Positions 7,783 to 16,549 of a stretch of DNA of 64,000 nt are shown piece after piece. Location of the stretch: positions 62,001 to 126,000 of the forward strand of contig NZ_JXUW01000002.1 in NCBI RefSeq assembly GCF_000949255.1, in the 5' to 3' direction. Source of the stretch: Ferrimicrobium acidiphilum DSM 19497. Lineage in GTDB: Bacteria > Actinomycetota > Acidimicrobiia > Acidimicrobiales > Acidimicrobiaceae. The first letter of the stretch is position 1. Each line of letters starts with the position of its first letter. The notes below the pieces were generated by a model. It did not search any database. It was not told where the DNA came from and saw nothing but the letters and a program-made list of their open reading frames with translations. The translations under genes were made by a program, and so were the position numbers.

Positions 7783-8834
7783 GTCCACGTAGAGAGGTGC
7801 TAGGAGGTGACCTTCGCAGCGAGGTCAATGTTGAGAAGAATTTAATCGATACCTACGATGCGCAGGTTGATTCGGCGCTTCGACCCTCCCTTCTCGATGA
7901 ATTTGTCGGGCAGAGCGAGCTCAAGTCGCAACTTCGTGTCGTCTTACAGGCAGCGGAGTCGCGTGGCGAACCACCAGACCATCTGCTGTTTGCAGGTCCA
8001 CCAGGTCTTGGTAAGACGTCGCTCGCCTTTATCGTCGCCGAGGAGCTTGGACGAGGGATCAGGGTTACCTCGGGGCCAGCGCTTGGCCGCGTTGGAGATC
8101 TAGCTGCTTTACTGTCTGACCTTAAGGCCGGTGATGTACTCTTCATCGATGAGATCCATCGCCTCCCTCGACCGGTGGAGGAACTTCTATATATTGCGAT
8201 GGAGGATTTTCGGCTGGATGTGGTGATCGGAAAGGGACCAGGTGCCAGGACATTGCGGCTTGAGATACCTCGGTTTACACTGGTCGGGGCTACGACTCGT
8301 TCGGGAATGGTGTCTGGTCCCCTTAGGGACCGCTTTGGCTATTCGTATCGACTCGACTATTACGGGGATGAGGAGTTGCGCAAGGTCGTATTGCGTTCTG
8401 CGAAATTGATGCACATGCAGCTGACCCAGGCTGCTGCTGATGAGATAGCATCACGTTCTCGAGGCACGCCACGACTCGCCAACCGACACCTTCGACGTGT
8501 ACGTGACTACGCAGAGGTGGAGGGTATTGCAAAGATCACCGACGAGCTTGCTTCAGATGCATTGGCACTGTTTGGCGTTGACAAACTGGGGCTTGACAAG
8601 GTAGATCTCGAGATTTTGCGGGTGTTGTGTGAGCGTTTCACCGGTCGGCCGGTCGGTTTGAGCTCGATCGCCGTAAGCGTACATGAAGATGCTGGCACTC
8701 TAGAGGAGGTCTATGAGCCCTTCCTCATCCAACGAGGCCTTTTGTTGCGAACCCAGCGTGGGCGACTCGCAACCGAACGTGCCTATCATCACCTCGGTTA
8801 TCCACCGCCATCCCCGGAGGGCCAAAATGTCTAA
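7779..8834 (+). CDS. ruvB: Holliday junction branch migration ATPase RuvB
   Basis: An AAA+ motor that drives branch migration with RuvA. Walker A GPPGLGKTS, Walker B LFIDEIHRL, sensor ATTRSGMVSGPLRDRFG, and the C-terminal winged helix with GLSSIAVSV are all visible. I place the start at TTG 7779, inside the ruvA stop (TTGA), because GAAGGAG at 7764-7770 is spaced 8 bases from it and the protein then has a normal 351 residues. An upstream in-frame GTG at 7755 has no such site. In many actinobacteria queA follows; here queA is 15 kb away. Confidence 0.96.
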   Translation: MSPRREVLGGDLRSEVNVEKNLIDTYDAQVDSALRPSLLDEFVGQSELKSQLRVVLQAAESRGEPPDHLLFAGPPGLGKTSLAFIVAEELGRGIRVTSGPALGRVGDLAALLSDLKAGDVLFIDEIHRLPRPVEELLYIAMEDFRLDVVIGKGPGARTLRLEIPRFTLVGATTRSGMVSGPLRDRFGYSYRLDYYGDEELRKVVLRSAKLMHMQLTQAAADEIASRSRGTPRLANRHLRRVRDYAEVEGIAKITDELASDALALFGVDKLGLDKVDLEILRVLCERFTGRPVGLSSIAVSVHEDAGTLEEVYEPFLIQRGLLLRTQRGRLATERAYHHLGYPPPSPEGQNV

Positions 8835-9545
8835 CTTGGAAGGTACGCTGCTGTTGCCGCTTTGCACTTCTTAACGTGGTCTTGGCGGCATCCATGTTGC
8901 GAGGCTAGTTCTTAATGGGGTAACAGACACAGAGGCATTCATCCTCGTGTGCGCACCCTGGCAGGTAGGGGCTATGACGTCTCTACGCTCCGCACGGCTG
9001 TGCCTCATAAACCGGGTATACGAGAATCACCATCACCTATTCGGGGCTGTCCACCAACGGGAACAAGGAGGACTCGGTTCGCCGGGTGGCTCTTCTAGAC
9101 AGTTGTCACGAGACTTCGGCCTTGCCGCTGCGACCAGGAAGACCTTCGAAATATGTCTCGTCCATGAGCGGATGAGGAGATGACGGGTTGTGTTAACGAG
9201 ATGCATTTGTAAGCCGAGTGAGGAGCACGCCCAAGCTACGAAGCACTCCCGACGGACTCGAAGGAGCGAGGTTGGCTCCTTGTTTGTATCGCAAGTGCTG
9301 CGAGGACCCGGTTGATCGGGATCCCAGGGCGAAGTTTGACCACCACGATATTAGCGAGGAACCCAGCCGACTGCCTGCCCTTTGGGACTGCCATCGCTAG
9401 TGGCGCGCCAGCTGACCCACTTGGTGTTGAAGGGCTTCAAGAGTTACTGTTGAAGGGTTTCAGAAGATCAGCGAATGTGTGCAGTAGATGCAAGGTCGTC
9501 TCATGTGTACGGATATGTCGATAGTGGAAAAACAAGCGTGCTTAG
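8835..9545 (+). other. Gene-poor, probably decayed stretch after ruvB
   Basis: About 710 bases with no convincing gene. A 15-codon frame starts at the ATG overlapping the ruvB stop (8827-8874) and could be the stub of a lost gene. Short plus-strand frames at 8947-9183, 9218-9400 and 9312-9524 have no family signature. On the minus strand a 200-base open stretch (9236-9435) reads like protein (AMAVPKGRQSAGFLANIVVV) but has no clear start. The region marks the left edge of the accessory block that splits ruvB from queA. It is likely a residue of rearrangement. Confidence 0.5.
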
Positions 9546-10283
9546 CTAGTGCGACAGTACTTTCGAGTCCTGCTGTGACTGTCTAGTCACTGTGCGAAGT
9601 GCACCTGGCGATATCCCGAGTAGATATTTTACCTGGCGTGTCATGGTGGCTTGGTCGTAAAATCCACAGGTTAGTGCGATGTCGACCAGGGGGATTGTGC
9701 TGTGAACGACTCGATGAAAGGCCTCCTCGACTCGCACGCGCATAATTAGTTGCTGGGGTGATAAGCCCAGTAGACGTTGCATCCGGCGCCCGAGTAGTTC
9801 GGGACTCATTTTTGCATTTACGGCTAGCTCGGCGACTGTGAGAGGTTCTCCAAAGTGCTCGTGTACATAGACAATTATGCTCTCGAGTTCGGATATTCCC
9901 GCCCGATCCACCGGTGACTGCTCGTCTACCGACGCCGCTGCTATGGCTTTTGGTGATCCATCCGTTCCAACTAGCAGGCTTTTATTGGTGACATACCAGC
10001 CGAGTTTGCCATCCGGTCGGGTGACGAGTTCGAGTTGACGGAGCATCGGTCGAGCGCTTTGCAATAGAGCGGCATCTTGTGCCTCGTAGGACGCCGCGAG
10101 TTCAGGAGCGAACAGATCGGCTGCCCGCTTGCCGCGCACCGCAGCGGGTGACTTGCACGATGCCCGTTCGGCGAAGGCCTGATTCGCGACCATATAGCGA
10201 CCGTCTATTCCCTTCAGGCTAAACATGACATGGGGCAGACCCTCAAAGAGACTCATGAGCGGATCGGCCATAAGTGGCAACAT
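9546..10283 (-). CDS. PAS-domain AraC-family transcriptional regulator
   Basis: A 245-residue regulator. Residues 8-125 form a PAS sensor domain (LFEGLPHVMFSLKGIDGRYMV, then LVTRPDGKLGWYVTNKS). Residues 135-240 form an AraC-type double helix-turn-helix (LTVAELAVNAKMSPELLGRRMQ and VDIALTCGFYDQATMTRQVK). Divergently transcribed from putA with a 139-base shared control region containing paired half-sites, so it most likely controls proline use. The ligand is unknown; the PAS domain could bind a small molecule or sense redox state. The control of putA is inferred from position only. Confidence 0.85.
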   Translation of the reverse strand: MLPLMADPLMSLFEGLPHVMFSLKGIDGRYMVANQAFAERASCKSPAAVRGKRAADLFAPELAASYEAQDAALLQSARPMLRQLELVTRPDGKLGWYVTNKSLLVGTDGSPKAIAAASVDEQSPVDRAGISELESIIVYVHEHFGEPLTVAELAVNAKMSPELLGRRMQRLLGLSPQQLIMRVRVEEAFHRVVHSTIPLVDIALTCGFYDQATMTRQVKYLLGISPGALRTVTRQSQQDSKVLSH

Positions 10284-10293
10284 TCAAGAGATT

Positions 10294-10363
10294 GTATTAC
10301 AGTCCGGGCCTTTTGGGGCAGATCGGCACAAGACAGTGGGTTAAATTCCGGACATAATAATAC
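10294..10363. promoter_or_regulatory. Divergent promoter/operator between the AraC regulator and putA
   Basis: Two arms form an interrupted inverted repeat: GTATTA-n3-TCCGG (10294-10307) and CCGGA-n5-TAATAC (10348-10363). Each arm overlaps an AT-rich -10-like sequence for one direction (TACAAT on the minus strand, TAATAAT on the plus strand). This suits a regulator that binds two half-sites and controls both genes. Confidence 0.5.
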
Positions 10364-10422
10364 AGGAAGCAGTTAGTCAGCGTCGCTAAGCGCCGCCTAG
10401 TTTCTCAACGGGAGTGTATGTG

Positions 10423-13400
10423 ATGCTACAAGATGACACCGAGACGATCGATCAAGTCGAGCGTCTCGCCAGCGAGCTTCTTGCCTCTGCCAACAGCGGT
10501 CAAGGTTTTATCGAACGACTTCGTAGCGCCCGTATCTCACGCCTTCTCGACGATCCGGAGGGGCTTGACTTTATCCTGGCGCTCACCGACGAGGTTCTAC
10601 GAATCCGCAATCCTAAGAGGGTGGCTCGTCATCTAGTCGAGCTGGTCCACTCTAGCTCCAAGCCCGCCTTTCTTGGTCGATTTGACGCTCTGGCGCTTGG
10701 CGTTGGGACCGCACTGGCACCCTATCTCCCCGAGGTTGTGCTTCCACTGGTCCGGAGGCGGGTTCGTGCTGAGTTTGGTGGCGTAGTTCTGCCATCCGAG
10801 GAGCGAGCCTTGACTCGCCATATCGCGCGACGACGCCGTCAGGGTATTCGCCTCAACATGAACGTTCTTGGAGAGGCGGTTCTCGGTGAGGACGAAGCTA
10901 GTCGACGTTTTGACGCTGTCCTCGGTCAGCTTTCTCGAAATGATGTGGACTACGTCTCGGTAAAAATATCCTCGATCTGCTCGCAGATTAATGTACTTGC
11001 CTTTGAAGAGGAGGTCGACAGGATCACCACCCGACTTCGTGAACTCTATGATGTGGCCGCTCAGTACCACCCTTCGAAGTTTGTGAACTTGGATATGGAG
11101 GAGTACCGGGATCTTGGTCTCACTTTTGCGGCATTTCGTAAAGTCCTCGATGAGCCAGCCTATGTCGGCTTGAACGCCGGTATCGTTCTTCAAGCCTATA
11201 TTCCGGACTCATTAATCGTGATGAAAGAGCTGTGTGAATGGGCTCGCTCTCGCTACGAGCGAGGTGGAGGATTCATCAAGGTGCGTATCGTGAAGGGTGC
11301 GAATCTGGCCATGGAGCAGGTAGAAGCGGAGCTTCATGGATGGCCTCAAGCCCCATTTTCTACGAAGGTTGAGTCGGATGCCAACTACAAGCGGATGCTT
11401 GATGTCGCACTTGACCCTGCAAACGCTGGTGCGGTGAAGGTTGGGGTAGCGAGTCATAATCTCTTCGAAGTGGCGTGGGCGTTGGTGCAAAGGGAGCGCT
11501 ACAACGCCAGTGATCGTGTGGAAATTGAGATGTTGGAAGGGATGGCGAACTCAACGGCATTGGCGGTTCGTCGGGTAGCTGGCAAGATGCTGCTTTACGC
11601 TCCAATCGCACGCCGTTCCGATAATGAGTCAGCGATTGCCTACCTTGTACGCCGCTTCGACGAGAATACTGGACCGGAGAACTTCCTGCGTAATCAGTTT
11701 GGGCTCTCAGTTGGATCGCAAGCGTGGGAAATGGAGCGTAACAGATTCCGGGAGTCGGTTGTCGGACGCCTTGAGCAGATCCCGCCTACCTACCGCATCC
11801 AAGACCGAAATCATGAGCAGGTGATCTCATCCTCTTCGGACTCGGCGTTTGTCAATGAACCCGATACCGATTTCTCGATCGCTGCGAACAGGCGTTGGAT
11901 ACAAGGTCAGCTCCAAGCGTGGCGTGAACGTCCGATGTTCACTGTGCCGGTGATTGCGGCAGGAGAGACTGTAACTACGCCAGCTGAGGGGGTAGGGATC
12001 GACCCATCCGATCCAGAGCGACCGATCTATGAGTGGGTTCAAGCCGATGTCGCGACGGTGGATGCAGCGGTCGAAGCTTCAGCCGATGCTGGCAAGCTTT
12101 GGCAGTCGACAACTTTGGCTGAACGCAAGGCTGTGCTTTTCCAGGTGGCTGCCGCTCTTTCGGCGGCCCGAGGTCAGTTGGTAGCCTGTATGAGTTACGA
12201 TGGTGGGAAAACCGTGGCAGAGGCCGATACCGAGGTATCTGAGGCTGTCGACTACGCCCGCTGGTATGCCTTGAATACCGATCAACTTGTTCGTCTCGAG
12301 TCCGATGGAATCAGTTTCCGACCCTATGGGACGGTTGTAGTTGCATCCCCTTGGAACTTTCCGCTCGCCATTGCCGCCGGTGGTGTTCTATCTTCTTTAG
12401 CAGCTGGCAGTGCGGTAATTCTTAAACCTGCCCCAGAGACCGTCGCTACCGGGTGGCTTTTCGCAGAGGCATGCTGGGCAGGGGGCGTCCCTCGTGATGT
12501 CTTGCAGTTCGTTCCTTGCGCTGACGACGACGCTGGTCGTCGGCTTATCACCCATCCGGGGGTCGATGCCGTTATTTTGACCGGTGCTTGGGCTACAGCT
12601 CGTATGTTTCTGGGGTGGCGCCCGGATCTTCGACTCCATGCAGAGACCAGTGGCAAGAATGCACTCGTAATTACTGCGGCCGCAGACTTAGACGCTGCAG
12701 TAGCTGATCTCGTTCGCTCCGCCTTTGGCCACGCTGGCCAGAAGTGCTCCGCGGCCAGCCTCGGCATTATAGAGGCATCGGTCTATGACGACCCTAGATT
12801 CCGTCGTCAGCTTAGCGATGCGGTACGCACCCTTGTTCCCGGCCCGAGTTGGAATCCCAGAACCACGATGGGTCCCCTTATCCGTCCACCGGAAGGTGCA
12901 CTAGACGCGGCTTTGCACGGTCTCGATCCTGGTGAGAGTTGGCTGGTGGAGCCGGTTCAGGTGGGGAATAGTTCATACCTGTGGTCGCCGGGCGTGAAGC
13001 TTGGCGTGCAGCCAGGATCGTCGTTTCATCTGACCGAGTGTTTCGGCCCGGTTCTCGGGTTGATGCGCGCCGCCGACCTCGATCAGGCGATCGCCTGGCA
13101 GAATCAAACCGAGTACGGACTCACAGCTGGTCTACACTCTCTTGACCCTCTGGAGATCGCCAAGTGGCGCGACAGCGTGGAGGCTGGGAACCTCTATGTG
13201 AATCGATCCATCACAGGCGCTATCGTCCGTCGCCAGCCTTTTGGAGGATGGAAGCGCTCTTCATTCGGACCCGGTGCTAAGGCCGGTGGGCCAAACTACG
13301 TCAGCACTCTGGGAACCTGGCAGGTGGCAGCCGCTAGATCTGATGACCCCGAAGCCTTCGTCCAGAGCGTTACTCGGCTATGGAACGACGAACTATGCAT

Positions 13401-13869
13401 AGGAATCGATCCAAGTGAACTCAAAGCGGAGGCCAACGTCTTTCGCTATCGACGCTTGCCGTCGGTGTTGGTGCGTGTTGGACCGCAGGTGAGCGATGAC
13501 GACCTCGCCCTTGTGCTTGGGGCAGCTGCGGCAATTGGAGTGCCCGTTCAGGTCTCAAGCCTAAACAGTCGGCCCAAGTGTGCTGTATCGGTGATCGTCG
13601 AAGATGACGACACCTTCGAAAGAAGGCTACAGACGTTGCGTGTTGCTAAAGTCCGTTTTCTTGGATCTGTCGATGATAAGCTTAGGCTTGCGACCATCGA
13701 CGCGGGGCTCAGTGTCGATGACGTTCCCTTCGTCCGTCATCCTCGTCTTGAAGCGTTGCACTGGGTTCGTGAGCAGGCTTTGAGCGAGACTCGACACCGC
13801 TACGGCAACATCACCGATCGACGACCCGGCCCCAGTACTCCTCGTCCGTTGACACCCAAGCGATTATGA
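10423..13869 (+). CDS. putA: Bifunctional proline dehydrogenase / L-glutamate-gamma-semialdehyde dehydrogenase
   Basis: A 1148-residue fusion that oxidises proline to P5C with FAD and then to glutamate with NAD. The proline dehydrogenase barrel covers about residues 90-440 (VNLDMEEYRDLG, GGFIKVRIVKGAN, GVASHNLFEVAW). The aldehyde dehydrogenase half covers about 510-980, with VVASPWNFPLAI, LKPAPETVATG, AETSGKNALVI and the nucleophile Cys775 in GQKCSAAS. A C-terminal extension of about 150 residues follows. I prefer ATG 10423 over GTG 10414, because GGGAG at 10410-10414 is correctly spaced only for the former. No N-terminal ribbon-helix-helix DNA-binding domain is present, so repression must come from elsewhere, plausibly the divergent AraC-type gene. 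Confidence 0.95.
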   Translation: MLQDDTETIDQVERLASELLASANSGQGFIERLRSARISRLLDDPEGLDFILALTDEVLRIRNPKRVARHLVELVHSSSKPAFLGRFDALALGVGTALAPYLPEVVLPLVRRRVRAEFGGVVLPSEERALTRHIARRRRQGIRLNMNVLGEAVLGEDEASRRFDAVLGQLSRNDVDYVSVKISSICSQINVLAFEEEVDRITTRLRELYDVAAQYHPSKFVNLDMEEYRDLGLTFAAFRKVLDEPAYVGLNAGIVLQAYIPDSLIVMKELCEWARSRYERGGGFIKVRIVKGANLAMEQVEAELHGWPQAPFSTKVESDANYKRMLDVALDPANAGAVKVGVASHNLFEVAWALVQRERYNASDRVEIEMLEGMANSTALAVRRVAGKMLLYAPIARRSDNESAIAYLVRRFDENTGPENFLRNQFGLSVGSQAWEMERNRFRESVVGRLEQIPPTYRIQDRNHEQVISSSSDSAFVNEPDTDFSIAANRRWIQGQLQAWRERPMFTVPVIAAGETVTTPAEGVGIDPSDPERPIYEWVQADVATVDAAVEASADAGKLWQSTTLAERKAVLFQVAAALSAARGQLVACMSYDGGKTVAEADTEVSEAVDYARWYALNTDQLVRLESDGISFRPYGTVVVASPWNFPLAIAAGGVLSSLAAGSAVILKPAPETVATGWLFAEACWAGGVPRDVLQFVPCADDDAGRRLITHPGVDAVILTGAWATARMFLGWRPDLRLHAETSGKNALVITAAADLDAAVADLVRSAFGHAGQKCSAASLGIIEASVYDDPRFRRQLSDAVRTLVPGPSWNPRTTMGPLIRPPEGALDAALHGLDPGESWLVEPVQVGNSSYLWSPGVKLGVQPGSSFHLTECFGPVLGLMRAADLDQAIAWQNQTEYGLTAGLHSLDPLEIAKWRDSVEAGNLYVNRSITGAIVRRQPFGGWKRSSFGPGAKAGGPNYVSTLGTWQVAAARSDDPEAFVQSVTRLWNDELCIGIDPSELKAEANVFRYRRLPSVLVRVGPQVSDDDLALVLGAAAAIGVPVQVSSLNSRPKCAVSVIVEDDDTFERRLQTLRVAKVRFLGSVDDKLRLATIDAGLSVDDVPFVRHPRLEALHWVREQALSETRHRYGNITDRRPGPSTPRPLTPKRL

Positions 13870-14025
13870 TAGCCCTGAGCCTGAGGTATTCGAAAAAGTT
13901 GTGTATGACCTACCGATGAGCGCGGAGGAAAAAGCTTGAGGTGAGTGACCTGGTTGGGTGCAGATCTCCGTACTGGTTCGTTAGTACGGAAGGGCAACGA
14001 TCAGGGAGGATATCGCAGCTGACCA

Positions 14026-14766
14026 TGATAACCCCTGACTTCTCGGGTAAGCCCAGCTACACCGCAACTGATGCGGTAACCGAGCTGTTGCGCGTTCATG
14101 GGAAGGCATCTGATCGCTCCCGCTCTCGAACTCGAGGTGACCCAAGTGCTAGCAGATCTCAAAAGCACAGGTAGGGACGTAGTGCGCAACGACTACCTGC
14201 CGGAACATTCGGTCACTACCGCGATCGCTGACGAGCGAGGTTGAGGTACCAAGAATCCGCTCTCGTGACGGCAATGGGTCGATCAACTTCTCATCCAAAC
14301 TCATTCCTCCCTACCTACGCAGATCCAAGTCCATCGACGCCTGGGTCGCCTATGCCTACCTGAAGGGAATCTCAGAATGCGATAAAGCCTAAGTTCTTAA
14401 AGCTTGTCCAAGGCGAGCGAGCCAAGAAGCTGACACCCAATCGTTGACAATGGGGCATCGTCTCCTCCCTCAAAGTCGAGTGGAAGACCAAGTTCGACGA
14501 GTGCCAAGAAGCGTGGCCTCTCTAGAGATACCTTCTCCTACATTTACGCCGACGGCATCTACCAAGAGATCAGAGGGGATAATCGAGAAGCTCTGCGTGC
14601 TAGTCGTCATCGGAGTCGATGACCAGGGGAGGAAACACCTCCTGGCCTTGGAAATTCGAACGAGAGAGTCCACCCAATCCTGGCGAGAGGTCCTCATCGA
14701 TCTAAAGAGTAGAGGAATGAACGAACCCTTGCTCGCCATTGGAGATGGTGCTTTTGGTTTCTGACA
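14026..14766 (+). pseudogene. IS256-family (Mutator-type) transposase remnant, multiply frameshifted
   Basis: Successive frames spell out a single IS256-type transposase. ATG 14026 begins the N-terminus. LIAPALELEVTQVLADLKS follows from about 14110 in another frame, then VEVPRIRSRDGNG and KLIPPYLRRSKSIDAW (about 14240-14390), then KLVQGERAKKLTPN, then SSLKVEWKTKFDE, then FSYIYADGIYQEIR with the first catalytic Asp, and finally LCVLVVIGVDDQGRKHLLAL to IGDGAFGF (second Asp), ending at 14764. At least five frame breaks and the loss of the C-terminal third, including the catalytic Glu, make it dead. It lies just after putA in the accessory block. Confidence 0.85.
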
Positions 14767-14795
14767 TCTAAGTGGGAATCACACCCGATTGCTGA

Positions 14796-15056
14796 ACCGG
14801 TTATCAACTGACACCCAAACTGGTTCCGATCGCAGATTTAGAATGGTTCGCACGCAATCTTTGTGCATATCTCAATGGAAAGCCGGAACGTCATAGTAGA
14901 TGCTTTGACTATCGCTCAACGGCTGAGACTCCAAGCAAACCACGACAACCCAAGTTGGACGTGGAAGATGGACAACCATGGACTAGCCTCGGTTCTGTCC
15001 CTGTGGATAAGGCAGAACACAAAGGCGACTGGAGAGCGAAAACAAGAGAGGCGTAA
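14796..15056 (+). other. Protein-like open stretch without a start codon
   Basis: An 86-codon open frame follows a TGA at 14793-14795 and ends at TAA 15054-15056. It reads like real protein (LVPIADLEWFARNLCAYLNG, then KPRQPKLDVEDGQPW) but has no ATG, GTG or TTG near its beginning and no recognised family. Probably a fragment of a gene cut by the neighbouring IS256 element. From 15061 to 15294 there is no gene. ACGTATACGT (15061-15070) is a perfect 10-base palindrome, and a weak promoter-like TTCTTG-N17-TAGCCT (15238-15266) precedes the zinc-ribbon gene. Confidence 0.3.
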
Positions 15057-15294
15057 CTAAACGTATACGTATTTTGGAGTGGCAAGTCTCGCCTGTCAGG
15101 GCGGAGGGTGCGCGCGCTCATTCGATAGGAGCCGAGAGCTGTATAGGCGTCGCGGGCGCTGCTGGATCATGGATGGCTGGAATCAGCCGTAGCATCGCAA
15201 TGTTGGTCTGAAGTGGACAGCTGGAGAGTGGGCGGAATTCTTGCTCGCGTCTTGTTCTGCTAGCCTAGAGAAGAAGTTTGCATGAGGAGAAGGC

Positions 15295-15522
15295 ATGAGA
15301 AGATATCGGTGTACGAATTGCGGGAATGTTACCCGGTTCGACGTCACCTCGGTGGTGCGTAGCCGTTGTTTTTACCATTACAGCGTGGCTGGTGATCTTG
15401 AGATCGAGGAGCCCGAAGAGCTCTCGAGGGTGGTGGAGGAGGTGTCTTGTCGATGGTGTGCTACGCCAAAGTTCGTCGAGATCGTTGCCGAGGAGCCTCA
15501 ACATACCGTTAGCGAGGCATGA
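15295..15522 (+). CDS. Small zinc-ribbon protein
   Basis: A 75-residue protein with two Cys-x2-Cys pairs, CTNC (residues 6-9) and CRWC (about 52-55), as in zinc ribbons. The middle is acidic (DLEIEEPEELSRVVEEV). No enzyme motif is visible. ATG start after GAGGAGAAGG. Its TGA overlaps the ATG of the reductase gene (ATGA), so it is the first gene of a coupled four- or five-gene unit. Possible roles include a metal or electron-transfer accessory to that reductase; this is conjecture. Confidence 0.75.
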   Translation: MRRYRCTNCGNVTRFDVTSVVRSRCFYHYSVAGDLEIEEPEELSRVVEEVSCRWCATPKFVEIVAEEPQHTVSEA

Positions 15523-16292
15523 TGAGCGACGTAGTTGATGAGCCAACCCAACCAGCCAGAGTGCGTCGACCAGCACCGGCGTGGCAATCCGGCGAGGTGG
15601 TCGAGGTGGTCGTCGAGACCCCTGAGACGAGTAGCTTACGCATCCTGTTGCCACAGCCTGAGCCGTTTGTGCCTGGACAGTACTATAACATCCGTATCCC
15701 TGTGGAGGGTAGGCCACGGCCAATTCAACGTGCCTATTCGGTCGGGTCGAGTCCGCACCCACGCTTCGATGTCATCGAAGTAGGGGTTAAGGAGATGGAG
15801 GGCGGTTTGGTCTCGCCGGTTTTGGTTCGCCAGAGACCGGTTGGGTCGATTCTCGAGGTTCGTGGCCCCTATGGTGCTTTCACCTGGACTGAGGAAGATG
15901 GTGGTCCAGTGCTGCTTGTTGGTGCAGGATCGGGCGTGGTTCCGTTGATGGCGATGATACGTTATCAGGTTTCCAAGGGCACCACGATACCGATGCACCT
16001 CGTCTTCAGTTCGAAGTCTGCTGAGTACGTCATCTATCGCGAAGAACTCGTTGAGCTGACACAGCAGCACTCATGGCTGAGGGTTACCCATACATTTACT
16101 CGTGATGCTATAGATCCTCTAGCTCGTTACCATCGTCGGATAGACAAGGAGATGGTGGGCGATGTTTTTCTCGAAACCTCCCCAAGGCTCGCGTATCTTT
16201 GCGGACCCCCGGATATGGTCGACGATTGTGAGCGTTCACTTCTTGAATTGGGCATGGAGCCGACCGGGATAAAAACTGAGAAATACGACTGA
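15519..16292 (+). CDS. FAD/NAD(P)-binding ferredoxin-reductase-family oxidoreductase
   Basis: A 257-residue two-domain protein of the ferredoxin-NADP+ reductase superfamily. The FAD domain has the RxYS motif in QRAYSVGSS and VRGPYGAF. The NAD(P) domain has VGAGSGVVPLMAMIR and CGPPDMVDDCE, and the tail IKTEKYD resembles oxygenase-reductase components. There is no [2Fe-2S] plant-type ferredoxin domain, so a separate electron carrier is expected. The coupled zinc-ribbon protein is a possible but unproven partner. The physiological acceptor is unknown. Coupled by an overlap to DUF4031 downstream. Confidence 0.85.
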   Translation: MMSDVVDEPTQPARVRRPAPAWQSGEVVEVVVETPETSSLRILLPQPEPFVPGQYYNIRIPVEGRPRPIQRAYSVGSSPHPRFDVIEVGVKEMEGGLVSPVLVRQRPVGSILEVRGPYGAFTWTEEDGGPVLLVGAGSGVVPLMAMIRYQVSKGTTIPMHLVFSSKSAEYVIYREELVELTQQHSWLRVTHTFTRDAIDPLARYHRRIDKEMVGDVFLETSPRLAYLCGPPDMVDDCERSLLELGMEPTGIKTEKYD

Positions 16293-16549
16293 TGCTGCTG
16301 ATAGACCGGCCGATCTTCCATCGTGATGGACGTCGATTCGCCCATTTGATCAGCGACTTGTCGTTGGACGAGCTCCATGACGGTGCGCGTAGGCTCGGTC
16401 TAGACCGTAGCTTCCATCGTGATCATTATGACATTCCTGAGGAGTATGTAGGCGAAGTACTCGCTGCAGGTGTGCACCAAGTCGATCCACGCGAGATTGT
16501 GCATGCACTTCGCCGGGCTGGTCTTCGTGCCTCTCGACTGCAAAGATGA
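16292..16549 (+). CDS. DUF4031 domain protein
   Basis: An 85-residue protein matching the small DUF4031 pattern: an N-terminal LLIDRP segment with GRRFAHLISDLSLDELH, then LGLDRSFHRDHYDIPEEY, then a VDPREIVHALR tail. Members are typically under 100 residues and of unknown function. Its ATG overlaps the reductase stop by one base (TGATG), and its stop overlaps the queG ATG (ATGA), so it is translated with both. Confidence 0.75.
   Translation: MLLIDRPIFHRDGRRFAHLISDLSLDELHDGARRLGLDRSFHRDHYDIPEEYVGEVLAAGVHQVDPREIVHALRRAGLRASRLQR

Noticed and set aside
12324-12767. A 147-codon open frame antisense to putA
   Set aside because: It is a shadow of the high-GC third-codon pattern of putA, without a ribosome binding site or family features.
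13850-14818. TGACACCCAA occurs three times within 1 kb (13850, 14431, 14809), suggesting insertion-sequence ends
   Set aside because: The copy at 14431 falls inside the IS256 transposase coding remnant (KKLTPN) and the one at 13850 inside the putA C-terminus. They do not flank a unit in inverted orientation and no target duplication is visible, so shared coding of LTP or chance is simpler.
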